Below are positions 37,301-47,606 of a stretch of DNA of 64,000 bases, piece after piece; within the stretch, counting starts at the first letter, position 1, and every line of letters starts with the position of its first letter. The translations under genes and the position numbers were made by a program. Below the pieces are notes generated by a model. That model had not been told where the DNA came from and made no database searches. It was given only the letters and a program-made list of their open reading frames with translations. This DNA is from Ooceraea biroi (lineage: Eukaryota; Arthropoda; Insecta; Hymenoptera; Formicidae), in NCBI RefSeq assembly GCF_003672135.1, contig NC_039518.1:248001-312000 (forward strand), read 5' to 3'.

Positions 37301-40300
37301 TATCTTTTCAGCAAAAAACAATTCCAAGAACGATTTTATATCCTCATCAGCAGTAAAGGTTTTACCATTCAAGGCGTTTCGCAAAGAACGAAACGAATGG
37401 TAATCTGATGGTGCCAGGTCTGGCGAATATGGTGGATGTGGTAACATCATGGTAACACATCCCATCCAAGCTGCAACAATTTTTCACGAGTGACCAAACT
37501 TGTACGTGGTCTATCGTTATCATGGTGAAACACAACACCTTTGCGATTCACCAATTCTCGACGTTTCTGTTTGATGGCATCGTTTAATTTATCCAGTTGA
37601 CGACAGTATACGTCTGAATTAATGGTTTGATTCCTTGCAAGCAGCTCAAAATACACAATACCTTTAAAGTCCCACCAGACTGACAGCATAATCTTTCTTT
37701 GGTGAATATCTGCTTTTCAAGTGCTTTCAGCAGGTTCATCACGCTTGCTCCACGATCTTTTTCGTTTGACGTTGTTGTAGACGATCGATTTTTCGTCGCC
37801 TGTTATCATACGTTTCAAAAATGGATCATTTTCCTCAGGTTTCAAAAGAGAATCGCAGATGTCAATACGCTCAGTGAGATGAATTTCTTTGAGCTCACGT
37901 GGTACCCAAATATCGAGCTTACTAATGTATCCAAGTCGTTTTGAATGGTTTTCAACACTCGATTTCGATATGTTAAGATTCTCAGCAGCAATCTCTCGTG
38001 TCGTTAAACGCCGATTGGAATCGATCAGTGCCTTTGTTTTGTCATCATCAATTTCGATTGGCCTTCCTGAGCGTGGTGCATCTTTCACATTAAAATCTCC
38101 AGATCGAAATTTAGTAAACCAATTTGACACTGCCGCAGTTTTAAAGCATCTTCGCCATATATTGGGTTGGCCAAAAAGTAATTGCGTTTTTTTTTATATA
38201 AATAAAAGGCAAATTTTTCATGGAAAACAAAAACTTTATTAAACAATATATTGTCCATTATGTTTGATTATCTTTTGCCATTTTTCAGGCAACTTCATGA
38301 TTCCGCGCTCAAAAAAGTTCTTATCTTTTTCAGCAAAACACAATTCCAAGAACGATTTTATATCCTCATCAGCAGTAAAGGTTTTACCATTCAAGACGTT
38401 TCGCAAAGAACGAAACGAATGGTAATCTGATGGTGCCAGGTCTGGCGAATATGGTGGATGTGGTAACATCATGGTAACACATCCCATCCAAGCTGCAACA
38501 ATTTTTCACGAGTGACCAAACTTGTACGTGGTCTATCGTTATCATGGTGAAACACAACACCTTTGCGATTCACCAATTCTCGACGTTTCTGTTTGATGGC
38601 ATCGTTTAATTTATCCAGTTGACGACAGTATACGTCTGAATTAATGGTTTGATTCCTTGCAAGCAGCTCAAAATACACAATACCTTTAAAGTCCCACCAG
38701 ACTGACAGCATAATCTTTCTTTGGTGAATATCTGCTTTTCAAGTGCTTTCAGCAGGTTCATCACGCTTGCTCCACGATCTTTTTCGTTTGACGTTGTTGT
38801 AGACGATCGATTTTTCGTCGCCTGTTATCATACGTTTCAAAAATGGATCATTTTCCTCAGGTTTCAAAAGAGAATCGCAGATGTCAATACGCTCAGTGAG
38901 ATGAATTTCTTTGAGCTCACGTGGTACCCAAATATCGAGCTTACTAATGTATCCAAGTCGTTTTGAATGGTTTTCAACACTCGATTTCGATATGTTAAGA
39001 TTCTCAGCAATCTCTCGTGTCGTTAAACGCCGATTGGAATCGATCAGTGCCTTTATTTTGTCATCATCAATTTCGATTGGCCTTCCTGAGCGTGGTGCAT
39101 CTTTCACATTACAATCTCGAGTTCGAAATTTAGTAAACCAATTTTGACACTGCCGCAGTTTTAAAGCATCTTCGCCATATATTGGGTTGGCCAAAAAGTA
39201 ATTGCGTTTTTTCCATATAAATAAAAGGCGAATTTTTCATGGGAAACAAAAACTTTATTAAACAATATATTGTCCATTTTGTTTGATTATCTTTTGCCAT
39301 TTTTCAGGCAACTTCATGATTCCGCGCTCAAAAAAGTTCTTATCTTTTTTAGCAAAAAACAATTCCAAGAACGATTTTATATCCTCATCAGCAGTAAAGG
39401 TTTTACCATTCAAGACGTTTTGCAAAGAACGAAACGAATGATAATCTGATGGTGCCAGGTCTGGCGAATATGGTGGATGTGGTAATATCATGGTAACACA
39501 TCCCATCCAAGCTGCAACAATTTTTCACGAGTGACCAAACTTGTACGTGGTCTATCGTTATCATGGTGAAACACAACACCTTTGCGATTCACCAATTCTC
39601 GACGTTTCTGTTTGATGGCATCGTTTAATTTATCCAGTTGACGACAGTATACGTCTGAATTAATGGTTTGATTCCTTGCAAGCAGCTCAAAATACACAAT
39701 ACCTTTAAAGTCCCACCAGACTGACAGCATAATCTTTCTTTGGTGAATATCTGCTTTTCAAGTGCTTTCAGCAGGTTCATCACGCTTGCTCCACGATCTT
39801 TTTCGTTTGACGTTGTTGTAGACGATCGATTTTTCGTCGCCTGTTATCATACGTTTCAAAAATGGATCATTTTCCTCAGGTTTCAAAAGAGAATCGCAGA
39901 TATCAATACGCTCAGTGAGATGAATTTCTTTGAGCTCATGTGGTACCCAAATATCGAGCTTACTAATGTATCCAAGTCGTTTTGAATGGTTTTCAACACT
40001 CGATTTCGATATGTTAAGATTCTCAGCAATCTCTCGTGTCGTTAAACGCCGATTGGAATCGATCAGTGCCTTTGTTTTGTCATCATCAATTTCGATTGGC
40101 CTTCCTGAGCGTGGTGCATCTTTCACATTAAAATCTCCAGATCGAAATTTAGTAAACCAATTTGACACTGCCGCAGTTTTAAAGCATCTTCGCCATATAT
40201 TGGGTTGGCCAAAAAGTAATTGCGTTTTTTTTTATATAAATAAAAGGCGAATTTTTCATGGGAAACAAAAACTTTATTAAACAATATATTGTCCATTATG

Positions 40301-42134
40301 TTTGATTATCTTTTGCCATTTTTCAGGCAACTTCATGATTCCGCGCTCAAAAAAGTTCTTATCTTTTTCAGCAAAAAACAATTCCAAGAACGATTTTATA
40401 TCCTCATCAGCAGTAAAGGTTTTACCATTCAAGGCGTTTTGCAAAGAACGAAACGAATGGTAATCTGATGGTGCCAGGTCTGGCGAATATGGTGGATGTG
40501 GTAACATCATGGTAACACATCCCATCCAAGCTGCAACAATTTTTCACGAGTGACCAAACTTGTACGTGGTCTATCGTTATCATGGTGAAACACAACACCT
40601 TTGCGATTCACCAATTCTCGACGTTTCTGTTTGATGGCATCGTTTAATTTATCCAGTTGACGACAGTATACGTCTGAATTAATGGTTTGATTCCTTGCAA
40701 GCAGCTCAAAATACACAATACCTTTAAAGTCCCACCAGACTGACAGCATAATCTTTCTTTGGTGAATATCTGCTTTTCAAGTGCTTTCAGCAGGTTCATC
40801 ACGCTTGCTCCACGATCTTTTTCGTTTGACGTTGTTGTAGACGATCGATTTTTCGTCGCCTGTTATCATACGTTTCAAAAATGGATCATTTTCCTCAGGT
40901 TTCAAAAGAGAATCGCAGATATCAATACGCTCAGTGAGATGAATTTCTTTGAGCTCACGTGGTACCCAAATATCGAGCTTACTAATGTATCCAAGTCGTT
41001 TTGAATGGTTTTCAACACTCGATTTCGATATGTTAAGATTCTCAGCAATCTCTCGTGTCGTTAAACGCCGATTGGAATCGATCAGTGCCTTTGTTTTGTC
41101 ATCATCAATTTCGATTGGCCTTCCTGAGCGTGGTGCATCTTTCACATTAAAATCTCCAGATCGAAATTTAGTAAACCAATTTGACACTGCCGCAGTTTTA
41201 AAGCATCTTCGCCATATACATCAGATAACTTTTTATGAGCTTGCACAGCGTTTTTCCCTTTTCGGAAGTAATAAAACAAAATATGAGGAAAATGTTCTTT
41301 TTGATTTTCCATTTTGAAATCGACGGCAAAAAACAATTGTTAACGAAATCGTGTACTTTCTTTTTGTAAAACAAGCTTGAACTGTGTGTTGTTAACCTAC
41401 ATAATGAATTTGCGGTTTAGAATGAAGTTAGTTACATTTCAAGACATGTATGTCCATCTATTGGAAAAAAACGCAATTACTTTTTGGCCAACCCAATAGT
41501 TGAGGGCTTTTCGACTCAATTTTCCATAAGAAATAACGCTGCGGTACTTAGTGGCTGGTGGATGATAAGAGAGACACCCTGTATGTAGCGAGGGTGAAAG
41601 TAAATGTGCATTATTATTATCGTTACGGACTGAATTTCAGATTTCCATTGCAACTGGATAACGGGCAGACGGTCGAATGTACAGTTGCCAAATACTTTTT
41701 AGATAAGTATAAGATGAAGTTGCGTCACCCGCATCTGCCCTGCCTGCAAGTTGGTCAGGAACACAAGCACACGTATCTGCCGCTCGAGGTTGGCATCTCC
41801 GAGATTTAAAGCCTTTCGTTTTTTTCCGTTAAGGAATAAACAATTGAAGCAATTCTATTCTGGTGTTCAGGTTTGCAATATCGTTGCCGGACAACGCTGC
41901 ATCAAGAAGCTGACCGATATGCAGACTTCGACTATGATCAAAGCGACCGCGCGCTCCGCACCGGATCGTGAACGGGAGATCAACAATCTCGTTAGGAGAG
42001 CCGACTTTAACAATGACTCCTACGTACAGGAATTCGGATTGACCATATCGAATAGTATGATGGAGGTCAGGGGTCGTGTCCTGCCACCGCCCAAACTGCA
42101 GTACGGAGGGCGCGTAAGCTCCCTCAGTGGACAG
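34368..42134 (+). CDS. AGO1: Argonaute-1, 5' two-fifths of the gene (coding exons 1-7)
   Basis: Core protein of the microRNA silencing complex: it binds a guide RNA and represses matching mRNAs in the cytoplasm. Seven exons splice in frame: 34368-34386, 35727-35867, 35950-36230, 36319-36625, 36710-36932, 41641-41788 and 41871-42134, totalling 1383 nt or 461 codons. The product has a Pro/Ser/Gly/Ala-rich start (1-53), the Argonaute N domain (54-150), linker L1 (to about 250), PAZ (about 255-380, with YRVCNVTRKPAQ, YFLDKYKMKLRHPHLPCLQVG-type and YLPLEV motifs) and the start of L2. The MID and catalytic PIWI exons are not in the window; a 100-N gap lies 1.9 kb after exon 7. Intron 5 is 4.7 kb because of transposon insertions. 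The identification is by clear sequence resemblance to insect AGO1. Confidence 0.95.
34387..35726 (+). other. AGO1: AGO1 intron 1
   Basis: A 1.34-kb intron with GTGAGC donor and TTTCCGCAG acceptor. It contains no recognisable repeat. A frame opening at 35544 runs through the acceptor into exon 2 in the wrong phase and is not part of the protein. The copy at 21577-22907 is near-identical apart from small indels. Confidence 0.75.
35727..35867 (+). CDS. AGO1: AGO1 coding exon 2 (low-complexity N-terminus)
   Basis: Encodes the Ala/Pro/Ser/Gly-rich segment beginning APPPGPSTSGG and ending QSMETP. This variable N-terminal tail precedes the structured N domain. Acceptor CCGCAG, donor A|GTGAGT. Confidence 0.9.
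35950..36230 (+). CDS. AGO1: AGO1 coding exon 3 (N domain)
   Basis: Encodes IFTCPRRPNIGREG… through HYDISIQPDKCPRKVNRE and NLYTRDPLPIGSDKLDLE, the Argonaute N domain, which helps duplex unwinding. Acceptor TCTTGCAG, donor GAG|GTAAGA. The reading frame is intact here, unlike the first copy. Confidence 0.95.
36319..36625 (+). CDS. AGO1: AGO1 coding exon 4 (end of N domain, linker L1)
   Basis: Starts VTLPGEGKDRVFRVLIKWVS and ends WKMMLNID with donor G|GTAAGC. It contains the L1 linker signature LDVVMRHLPSM and the invariant GGGREVWFGFHQSVRPSQW. Confidence 0.95.
36710..36932 (+). CDS. AGO1: AGO1 coding exon 5 (PAZ, first half)
   Basis: Starts VSATAFYKAQPVIEFMCEVL and ends CNVTRKPAQMQ, with part of the next Ser codon. 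It forms the first half of the PAZ domain, which holds the 3' end of the guide RNA. Acceptor GTTTCAG, donor TC|GTAAGT. Confidence 0.95.
37142..41496 (-). mobile_element. Mariner polymer (family M3), four units, in AGO1 intron 5
   Basis: One pair of outer TIRs (TTGGGTTGGCCAAAAAGTAA at 37142, inverted at 41496) with TA outside each (37140-37141, 41497-41498) encloses four head-to-tail units. The unit at 40200-41496 (1297 bp) is 5'-complete; those at 37142, 38162 and 39182 (1020, 1020 and 1018 bp) each lack the first ~277 bp of the transposon. Every internal junction reads, on the coding strand, …CCAACCCAA|TATATGGCG, meaning a complete 3' TIR, then TA, then mid-gene sequence. The array lies antisense to AGO1. 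All units are inactive. Confidence 0.95.
37274..41320 (-). pseudogene. Mariner transposase remnants in the four M3 units
   Basis: Readable blocks include MENQKEHFPHILFYYFRKGK (5' unit only), LTTREIAENLNISKSSVENH, WVPRELKEIH, MITGDEKSIVYNNVKRKRSW, HHDNDRPRTS and PPYSPDLAPSDYHSF. Lesions common to all four units: a TGA after DEPAEST between the first and second catalytic Asp blocks, and an 11-bp duplication in GTGTTACCATGATGTTACCAC that shifts frame before YSPDLAP. Units also lack an A near QCQNWF or carry other small indels. DNDRPR replaces the usual DNARPH. None can encode transposase. Confidence 0.88.
41641..41788 (+). CDS. AGO1: AGO1 coding exon 6 (PAZ, second half)
   Basis: Completes the split Ser, then FPLQLDNGQTVECTVAKYF through HKHTYLPLE. 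It holds PAZ residues that bind the guide 3' end. Acceptor AATTTCAG; the donor GAG|GTTGGC is weak but the phase is right. Confidence 0.93.
41871..42134 (+). CDS. AGO1: AGO1 coding exon 7 (end of PAZ, linker L2)
   Basis: Starts VCNIVAGQRCIKKLTDMQTS and ends KLQYGGRVSSLSGQ with donor CAG|GTGAGA. This is the last AGO1 exon visible. The codon frame ends at residue 461 on a complete codon, so the next exon should start in phase 0, in the expected LxxQ…QxGVWDMRxKQF region of AGO1, which is not found in the window. Confidence 0.93.
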
Positions 42135-43361
42135 GTGAGAAACACTTGCAACTGGATCAGTCAGGTCTAGCCGAGTCACACATTTGCGGAGGCTAATATA
42201 ATTATTAATTCTTTCTGGCAGAAGTCTTTAGTAGAGCATCGAAATTTCGCCAAGTCATTTTGCTATATTTCTCTGTATTTGTGAATCTGCGAGATCATGA
42301 AACTGTTGCTCACGATATACATATATAGGATGTATAATTTTGATTGTTAGGCTTATTCTTGATTTATATTATTTATCTTTTTTATTCGATTTTATTCGTG
42401 TTTCGCGTAACAGCACTCGTGACATTTACGTTTTAATTAAAATGATGTAGAGGAAAGTCCCCGATTATGAGATACCATATCGATTTTCCGAATGTAAGGA
42501 AATCTATAGCAGAATTTAAAAATGTAATACGTTCTCTTGAAGAGAATTTAATAAGCTTTAAGTTGGTGAAATGAAAAATCTAATTTAAATATTATTTTTT
42601 CTGAAAATTAAAATTTGAAAAAAGAGCTTTACGCAAAATCGCGAAAGTGTGCTCCTAATATAAGATACCTTGAGAAATCGGTGTTAAAAGTGCAAAATAC
42701 GTCAGTATTGCAAGTAAAAAACTTTATTAGATATTTTTATAAAAATACTGCTGCCACAGCCTTGGCCAAATCTTCACGATTCCACTGTCGACGCTTCCTC
42801 GTTTCTCTAACCTCCATAGTCAGATTCTATAAAAATTAAATACACAAAAATTCGTATTAACTTTCTTTAACCTTAACGTAGTATTTTCTTTCTTTTTATT
42901 ACACTACATACTCTTCACATTCGAGCAATAATTATCTCATATTAAGAGTACCCTGAATATCTCATTATACGAGCCACGCGCCTAGCGGTTCCGCGATCAT
43001 GAAATCTAACCTCTACAATTAAGCAATTCAACAAATCGCGTATTGTCCTGTTACTACGATTCTACTCTATCATTGCATACTGAATTTATTGCCAACCATT
43101 TCTTTATTATGTAATAAACAAGGTTTAAAGACTTACCTTAAGTTCTTCGACATGTTCACAATTTCACAAACCTTTTCTTGCAAAAGCTAAACGCAAAAAC
43201 GAACAATGATTTTTCACTAAATACATTTTACACCAAGAGTAATAAGTTTATGTATAAATATTAGGGGATTCATAATAGGGGATCTCCTCTATATTCAGCG
43301 ATAAGACCATACTTGATAAGGTGTACTTTTCTACACACGTGGCCAAAAGTTGTCAAATGAA
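42135..43361. other. AGO1 intron 7 or flank, AT-rich, no feature seen
   Basis: AT-rich sequence following the exon 7 donor. I found no further Argonaute exon, repeat or convincing frame before the inverted repeat fragment at 43362. Confidence 0.5.
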
Positions 43362-43808
43362 GGCATGAAAAAGGATTTTTTATTCTGCACAAGCAATAAA
43401 GAGAATTTTGAAACTGCAGTTACTATTGCTATAGTGAAAGAAAGTTAAAACTTGCATTTGTCTTTTTAACTTTTTCCATTTTGAATATAAAGTCCTGTAG
43501 AGCGGGCTTTCTTTCTATCTATACTTCATTTGTGGAAAAGGATTTTTTATTCTGCACAAGCAATAAAGAGAAATTTTCGAAACCTTCAGTTACTATTGCT
43601 ATAGTGAAAAGAAAAGTTAAAAACTTGCATTTGTCTTTTCTAACTTTTTTCCATTTTGAATATAAAGTCCTGTAACGGGCTTTCTTTCTATCTGTACTTC
43701 ATTTGTGGAAAAGATTTTTTATTCTGCACAAGCAATAAAGAGAATTTTCGAAACTGCAATTACCATCGCTATAGTGAAAAAATAGTTCACTAGCAACTCC
43801 AGCTTCCC
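43362..43808. mobile_element. Foldback-like element fragment, inverted orientation
   Basis: About two and a half ~172-bp monomers in reverse orientation relative to the arrays near AGO1, ending with the tip …GCAACTCCAGCTTCCC at TTAA (43809-43812). The outer part is missing: the sequence begins abruptly inside a monomer after GAAGGCATG. Confidence 0.85.
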
Positions 43809-43812
43809 TTAA

Positions 43813-43992
43813 CCCCTTTCAGCGGCAAACAGAATATCACTGTTTGTGCCCCTGGTGGCACCCAGAAAAAAGTAATCGGATTTTAAACACACCTTGTATT
43901 TAGTGATTTTTTGGCTCGCGAAATATGAATTTGCGGTGACAAATTTCATAATTCCAAATGGCGGATCCAATATGGTGGTCAAAAACCAAAAT
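43813..43992. mobile_element. TTAA MITE fragment, inverted, cut by the gap
   Basis: CCCCTTTCAGCGGCAAACAG… is the inverted right end of the MITE at 16986-17732. It shares TTAA with the neighbouring foldback-like fragment, the same arrangement as near AGO1, and runs into the N gap. Confidence 0.85.
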
Positions 43993-44092
43993 NNNNNNNN
44001 NNNNNNNNNNNNNNNNNNNNNNNNNNNNNNNNNNNNNNNNNNNNNNNNNNNNNNNNNNNNNNNNNNNNNNNNNNNNNNNNNNNNNNNNNNNN
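43993..44092. other. Assembly gap, exactly 100 N
   Basis: One hundred N is a conventional placeholder for a gap of unknown length. AGO1 lacks its 3' half to the left, and a URM1-like gene lacks its 5' exons to the right. The left edge is repetitive sequence that also occurs at three other places in the window. Confidence 0.98.
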
Positions 44093-44741
44093 AGGGTTTC
44101 CATTTAAGATTTTATGTTGACCATGACCGGGCTTTCCAAGGTCATACCAAGGTCAAATAGATATTATCATTTAATAGATTTTTTAAAGCCCTATGCTTTT
44201 CGTTTGAAACATTTTTTCACTAAATCATTATTTGCCAAGATTTTAAACCGTTCCGGAACTTTTTGCCAGCACTGTATATAACAGTTTTGATATATAAATC
44301 CAAGGAAACAGAAAAAGATACGTTAGCATATAAAATATCGCGAATTAAGAAAAAATCGAAATGCGTCGAGTACGCGTATGTGCGAAACAATCGAACGTCG
44401 TGAAGTTGCTGCAAAAGTTGCGGTCGTGTTCACTGGTAATTTCGTGTAAACGAATCAGCGCAATGGTGCATGAGTCTAGTAATCTATTGACCGACAATCG
44501 GACGCGTCAATTCGAAATTTTAATTTCACCGGTATTCGCCATTACGTGATTTCTCATTCGTTTCGCGAAAGATCGCGTCGGGATCTCGCCTCGCTCTTCG
44601 TTTCTTGCGTTTGTTCCGTTAACTTTTCGTAATTCGGGAAGACGCGCGCTAATACTGCTGTCCGTAAGTTTTTAATACGCAGCACGTTGCCCACAGCGGC
44701 GAATTGCAACTCGATTTGAGAAGTTTGTTTCGTTTGTTTAG
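44093..44741. other. Sequence upstream of the URM1-like exon
   Basis: Short frames on both strands, none recognised. I looked for the expected N-terminal URM1 sequence and did not find it. The last part (TTTGTTTCGTTTGTTTAG) is a good polypyrimidine tract and acceptor for the exon at 44742. Confidence 0.45.
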
Positions 44742-44789
44742 GCGCCGGGTATACTGGTGCTGGTAAACGACGCCGACTGGGAGTTGCTC
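44742..44789 (+). CDS. URM1: Likely URM1 internal exon
   Basis: URM1 is a ubiquitin-like sulphur carrier that thiolates tRNA wobble uridines and can be conjugated to proteins. After the acceptor TTTGTTTAG, 48 nt read APGILVLVNDADWELL and end at donor CTC|GTAAGT. This matches the conserved PGILVLxNDxDWELLGELDYEL stretch of URM1. The first residue is Ala where Arg is usual. The following residues GE…DY are found in a second exon at 47607, after an intron that has received a mariner. The preceding exons are not found and may lie in the gap. Confidence 0.7.
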
Positions 44790-44828
44790 GTAAGTGTCGC
44801 ATTCGTATCCATTTCATTCGCTCATGTA

Positions 44829-46113
44829 TTGGGTCGTCCGGAAAGTTCGTGCCGATTTTTAATAGATGGCGTTGGAACATGTCTGAATATATCAATGTTA
44901 TTGAAAACATACGATTTATATACATATGCTTAAAGGTGACATTTCAACGCATCTTTAGGAAAAAAGTTGTTTCAGATAAATTGATTCGTGTCAGTTTTGT
45001 ACTCTTTTGAAGATGGAAGAAAACAAAGAACATTTTAGACACTTGATGCTTTTCTATTACCGGAAAGGCAAAAATGCCTCACAAGCAACAAATTCGATAT
45101 GTTCTGTTTACGGAGAAGGCGCTTTAGCTGAAAGAACCGTACGTAAGTGGTTCGCTAAGTTTAGAGCTGGTGATTTTAACCTTAAAGACCAAGAACGCTC
45201 GGGCAGACCCTCTACTACTGATGATGACCAAATCAAGACACTGATCGAGAATAACCCGCGCTACACGACACGTGAATTAGCAGAGATACTGAAAATATCG
45301 AAAACCACTGTCCACGATCATGTAGTGAAGCTTGGTTACGTAAGTCGCTATGATGTATGGGTTCCGCATAATTTGGCCGAAAAAATTTAATGGATCGCAT
45401 TTCCATCTGCGACTCGCTGTACAAGCGCAACGAAAACGTACCATTTTTGAAGCAATTAGTGACGGGTGACGAAAAATGGATCATTTACAACAATGTAGAA
45501 CGAAAAAGATCCTGGGGTAAGCGAAATGAACCAGCATTAACCACTCCGAAAGCCGGCCTTCATCCAAAAAAAGTCATGCTCTGTGTCTGGTGGGATTGGA
45601 AAGGAATCCTATATTATGAGCTCCTACCACACAACCAAACGATAAATGCAGATAAGTACTGCTCGCAACTGGACGAATTAAAGACAGCGATTCAGGAAAA
45701 ACGTCCAGAATTAGCTAATAGGAAGGGCGTCGTGTTCCATCAGGACAATGCCAGACCTCATGTTTCTTTGACTACCCGACAAAAATTGTTGGAGTTTGGC
45801 TGGGATGTGCTACCTCACCCACCGTATTCACCAGACATTGCACCTTCAGACTTTCACTTATTTAGGTCTTTGCAAAATTCTCTTAGCGGCAAGAACTTCA
45901 ACTCTTTGATCGACATAAAAAACCACCTTGAGGAGTTTTTCGCCGAGAAACCTAAGAAGTTCTGGGAGAATGGAATCTTCCAGTTGCGTGAAAGATGGAC
46001 AAAGGTTGTGAAACAAAACGGTGCATACATAAGTCAATAAATATTTATCGACATAAAAAAATGTTGCCTTTGAATTTTCCTTCAAAATCGGCACGAACTT
46101 TCCGGACGACCAA
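44829..46113 (+). mobile_element. Mariner (family M4), single unit, in the URM1-like intron
   Basis: TIRs TTGGGTCGTCCGGAAAGTTC (44829) and inverted GAACTTTCCGGACGACCAA (ending 46113), with TA outside each end (44827-44828, 46114-46115). It is 1285 bp. The element starts 39 bp after the URM1-like donor and lies in the same orientation as the gene. Confidence 0.95.
45013..46040 (+). pseudogene. Mariner transposase with one frameshift
   Basis: The ATG at 45013 opens MEENKEHFRHLMLFYYRKGK, followed by both HTH segments (YTTRELAEILKISKTTVHDH) and WVPHNLAEK. The frame then ends at about 45390, because one A appears lost from the run in GAAAAAATTTAATGG; restoring the phase gives an unbroken run from MDRISICDSL to GAYISQ. 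The second part has VTGDEKWIIYN, HQDNARPHVS and YSPDIAPSDFHLF, with 34 residues between the last two Asp, so the DD34D triad is complete. About 343 residues in all. The only visible defect is in a homopolymer, so a sequencing error is possible. Confidence 0.9.
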
Positions 46114-46115
46114 TA

Positions 46116-47606
46116 TTTTGTTAAAAATGGCGCTCGTGCAGTTCGGAATTTCGAAATAAAAAAGGAATAGAAGACAACAAGCTGAATTGTCGCCAATGAA
46201 CGCTGTAAGCGTTGGCGACTAGGCGTATTACTCTCAACGGTGCGAAAGAAATACGTAAGTGGAGGAGGCGGACACTCCTGCGGTCGGTATTTTTTCTCTC
46301 GCGCTACTCGCCCCATCCTCCACTGCCCGTGGGGGCGGATGACGCGCGGCTGTTCCTGGCATGTGACAAACGGGATACCCCGTGACCGGTTTTTACAGAC
46401 GGCATAATCGGGCTGTCGACCACCGTCGTCGCCGCCGCTTACGAATATGGGGTGCGGGATAACGGAGCGGCTCCGGAACGCTGAAAGGGCGCAAATGACC
46501 TCGGTTTGCCACACCCACGGAGAGAGAATTATCTTTTTAAATTTGTAAATGTACACGCCGCGCGGTTATTATGACGAGAGAAAAGAGAGAAGGAGAGAGC
46601 GAGAGAGAGCGAGATCTTCACAGGGATAGCTCGAGCGAGAAGATGCCGCAGCGTCGGGGTGCGTCGGAAAACCGGGGAGATGATGGCTCCGCCATTATTA
46701 TGATAATACCGTCGCTTCTCCGCGCGCGCTTCGGCTTTTGCGTTTCCGCGTCTTTTCGCTCGGTTCTTTTATCCTCCCGTACATGTGCGCACGTATATGT
46801 GTGTATGCTGCGCGCGCGCGCGCGCGCGGGTATATATACGTTTATGTCATTCGCCTTTCGCCGCTTCTTTTGCAACCCGCACCTTTTTCTCCCTGCAACG
46901 TAGTCGCGAGCGTTCTGGCCGAACCGTCGAGCGCTGAACTTTTTCGGTGCTCGCATGTCGATGTAATGGATACGCTTGCCATCGATAGCGGGCGGATGTT
47001 GAAAGGCACGAGCGCGAGTGGTTAGCAAGGATGAAATCCCCGTGAAGTCAAAGCCTGTCTTTACTCGATGGCAAAACGTATGTAGGACGACCCAGATTCG
47101 TTGGATTTCCTTTCAGCCTTCATGGATTCTTTCATCAGTTCAGATTGGATTTTTCCTTAAAGGTCGAGGGATCATTAGTCCTCGCGATTAATCCTTGCAT
47201 TCCTGTCATAAGTGATTGCAACCCGAAGATTTTATAAAGTGAGCTTTCAGACGTAAATAAATCGCAAGATCTTTACAACTTGATTTTCACAGATTTAAAA
47301 TAAAATTTAGTAAAACATTAATTTGAAAATTAATTCGATTAATCGTAAGGACACTTTTATTAAGATTATTTATTTATTAAATTTAGAATTGAACGATGAA
47401 ATGTTTTGCGAGGAGGTAACATGCAATCATTTTTTTTTATCTGAAGGAAAGCCGATTTCGAATTTCTGAAAAATTCATGGATTGACATAGACGTTAGATG
47501 AATATCTTTTTAAGAAGTTATCCATTTCCCTCGTCCCGTATTTCCGCGTTTTCAGTCATGTTTTACGCCGTTCGATTGGTCAGAGATATAAGGAATATAA
47601 TTTCAG
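46116..47606. other. Remainder of URM1-like intron, no other gene seen
   Basis: CpG-rich in places (about 46250-46480 and 46720-46990). It contains a purine-rich GA run near 46583-46616 and a CG dinucleotide run at 46810-46829. Overlapping frames on both strands (for example 46571-46903, 46618-47028) are low-complexity and unrecognised. Confidence 0.45.
46810..46829. repeat. CG dinucleotide microsatellite
   Basis: An uninterrupted alternation of G and C for about 20 bp, followed by TATATATA. Such runs can adopt Z-form DNA. It lies in a locally CpG-rich stretch. Confidence 0.85.

Larger units (their letters stand above)
36976..41584. mobile_element. Small inverted-repeat MITE in AGO1 intron 5, split by mariner polymer
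   Basis: The left part 36976-37139 begins TACAGGGTGTTTCTTATC and the right part 41499-41584 ends with the inverse complement of TACAGGGTGTCTCTCTTATC. Both ends are preceded by ACA. Together the parts make about 250 bp. The left part contains a further stem, CTGCGATGCTTGATGAGAG near 37025 pairing with CTTTCATTAAGCATCGCAG near 37115. The mariner polymer sits between the two parts, so the MITE was in the intron first. Confidence 0.65.

Noticed and set aside
44093..44741. Search for URM1 N-terminal exons
   Set aside because: No sequence matching the expected N-terminal ubiquitin-like strand was found, so none is annotated.
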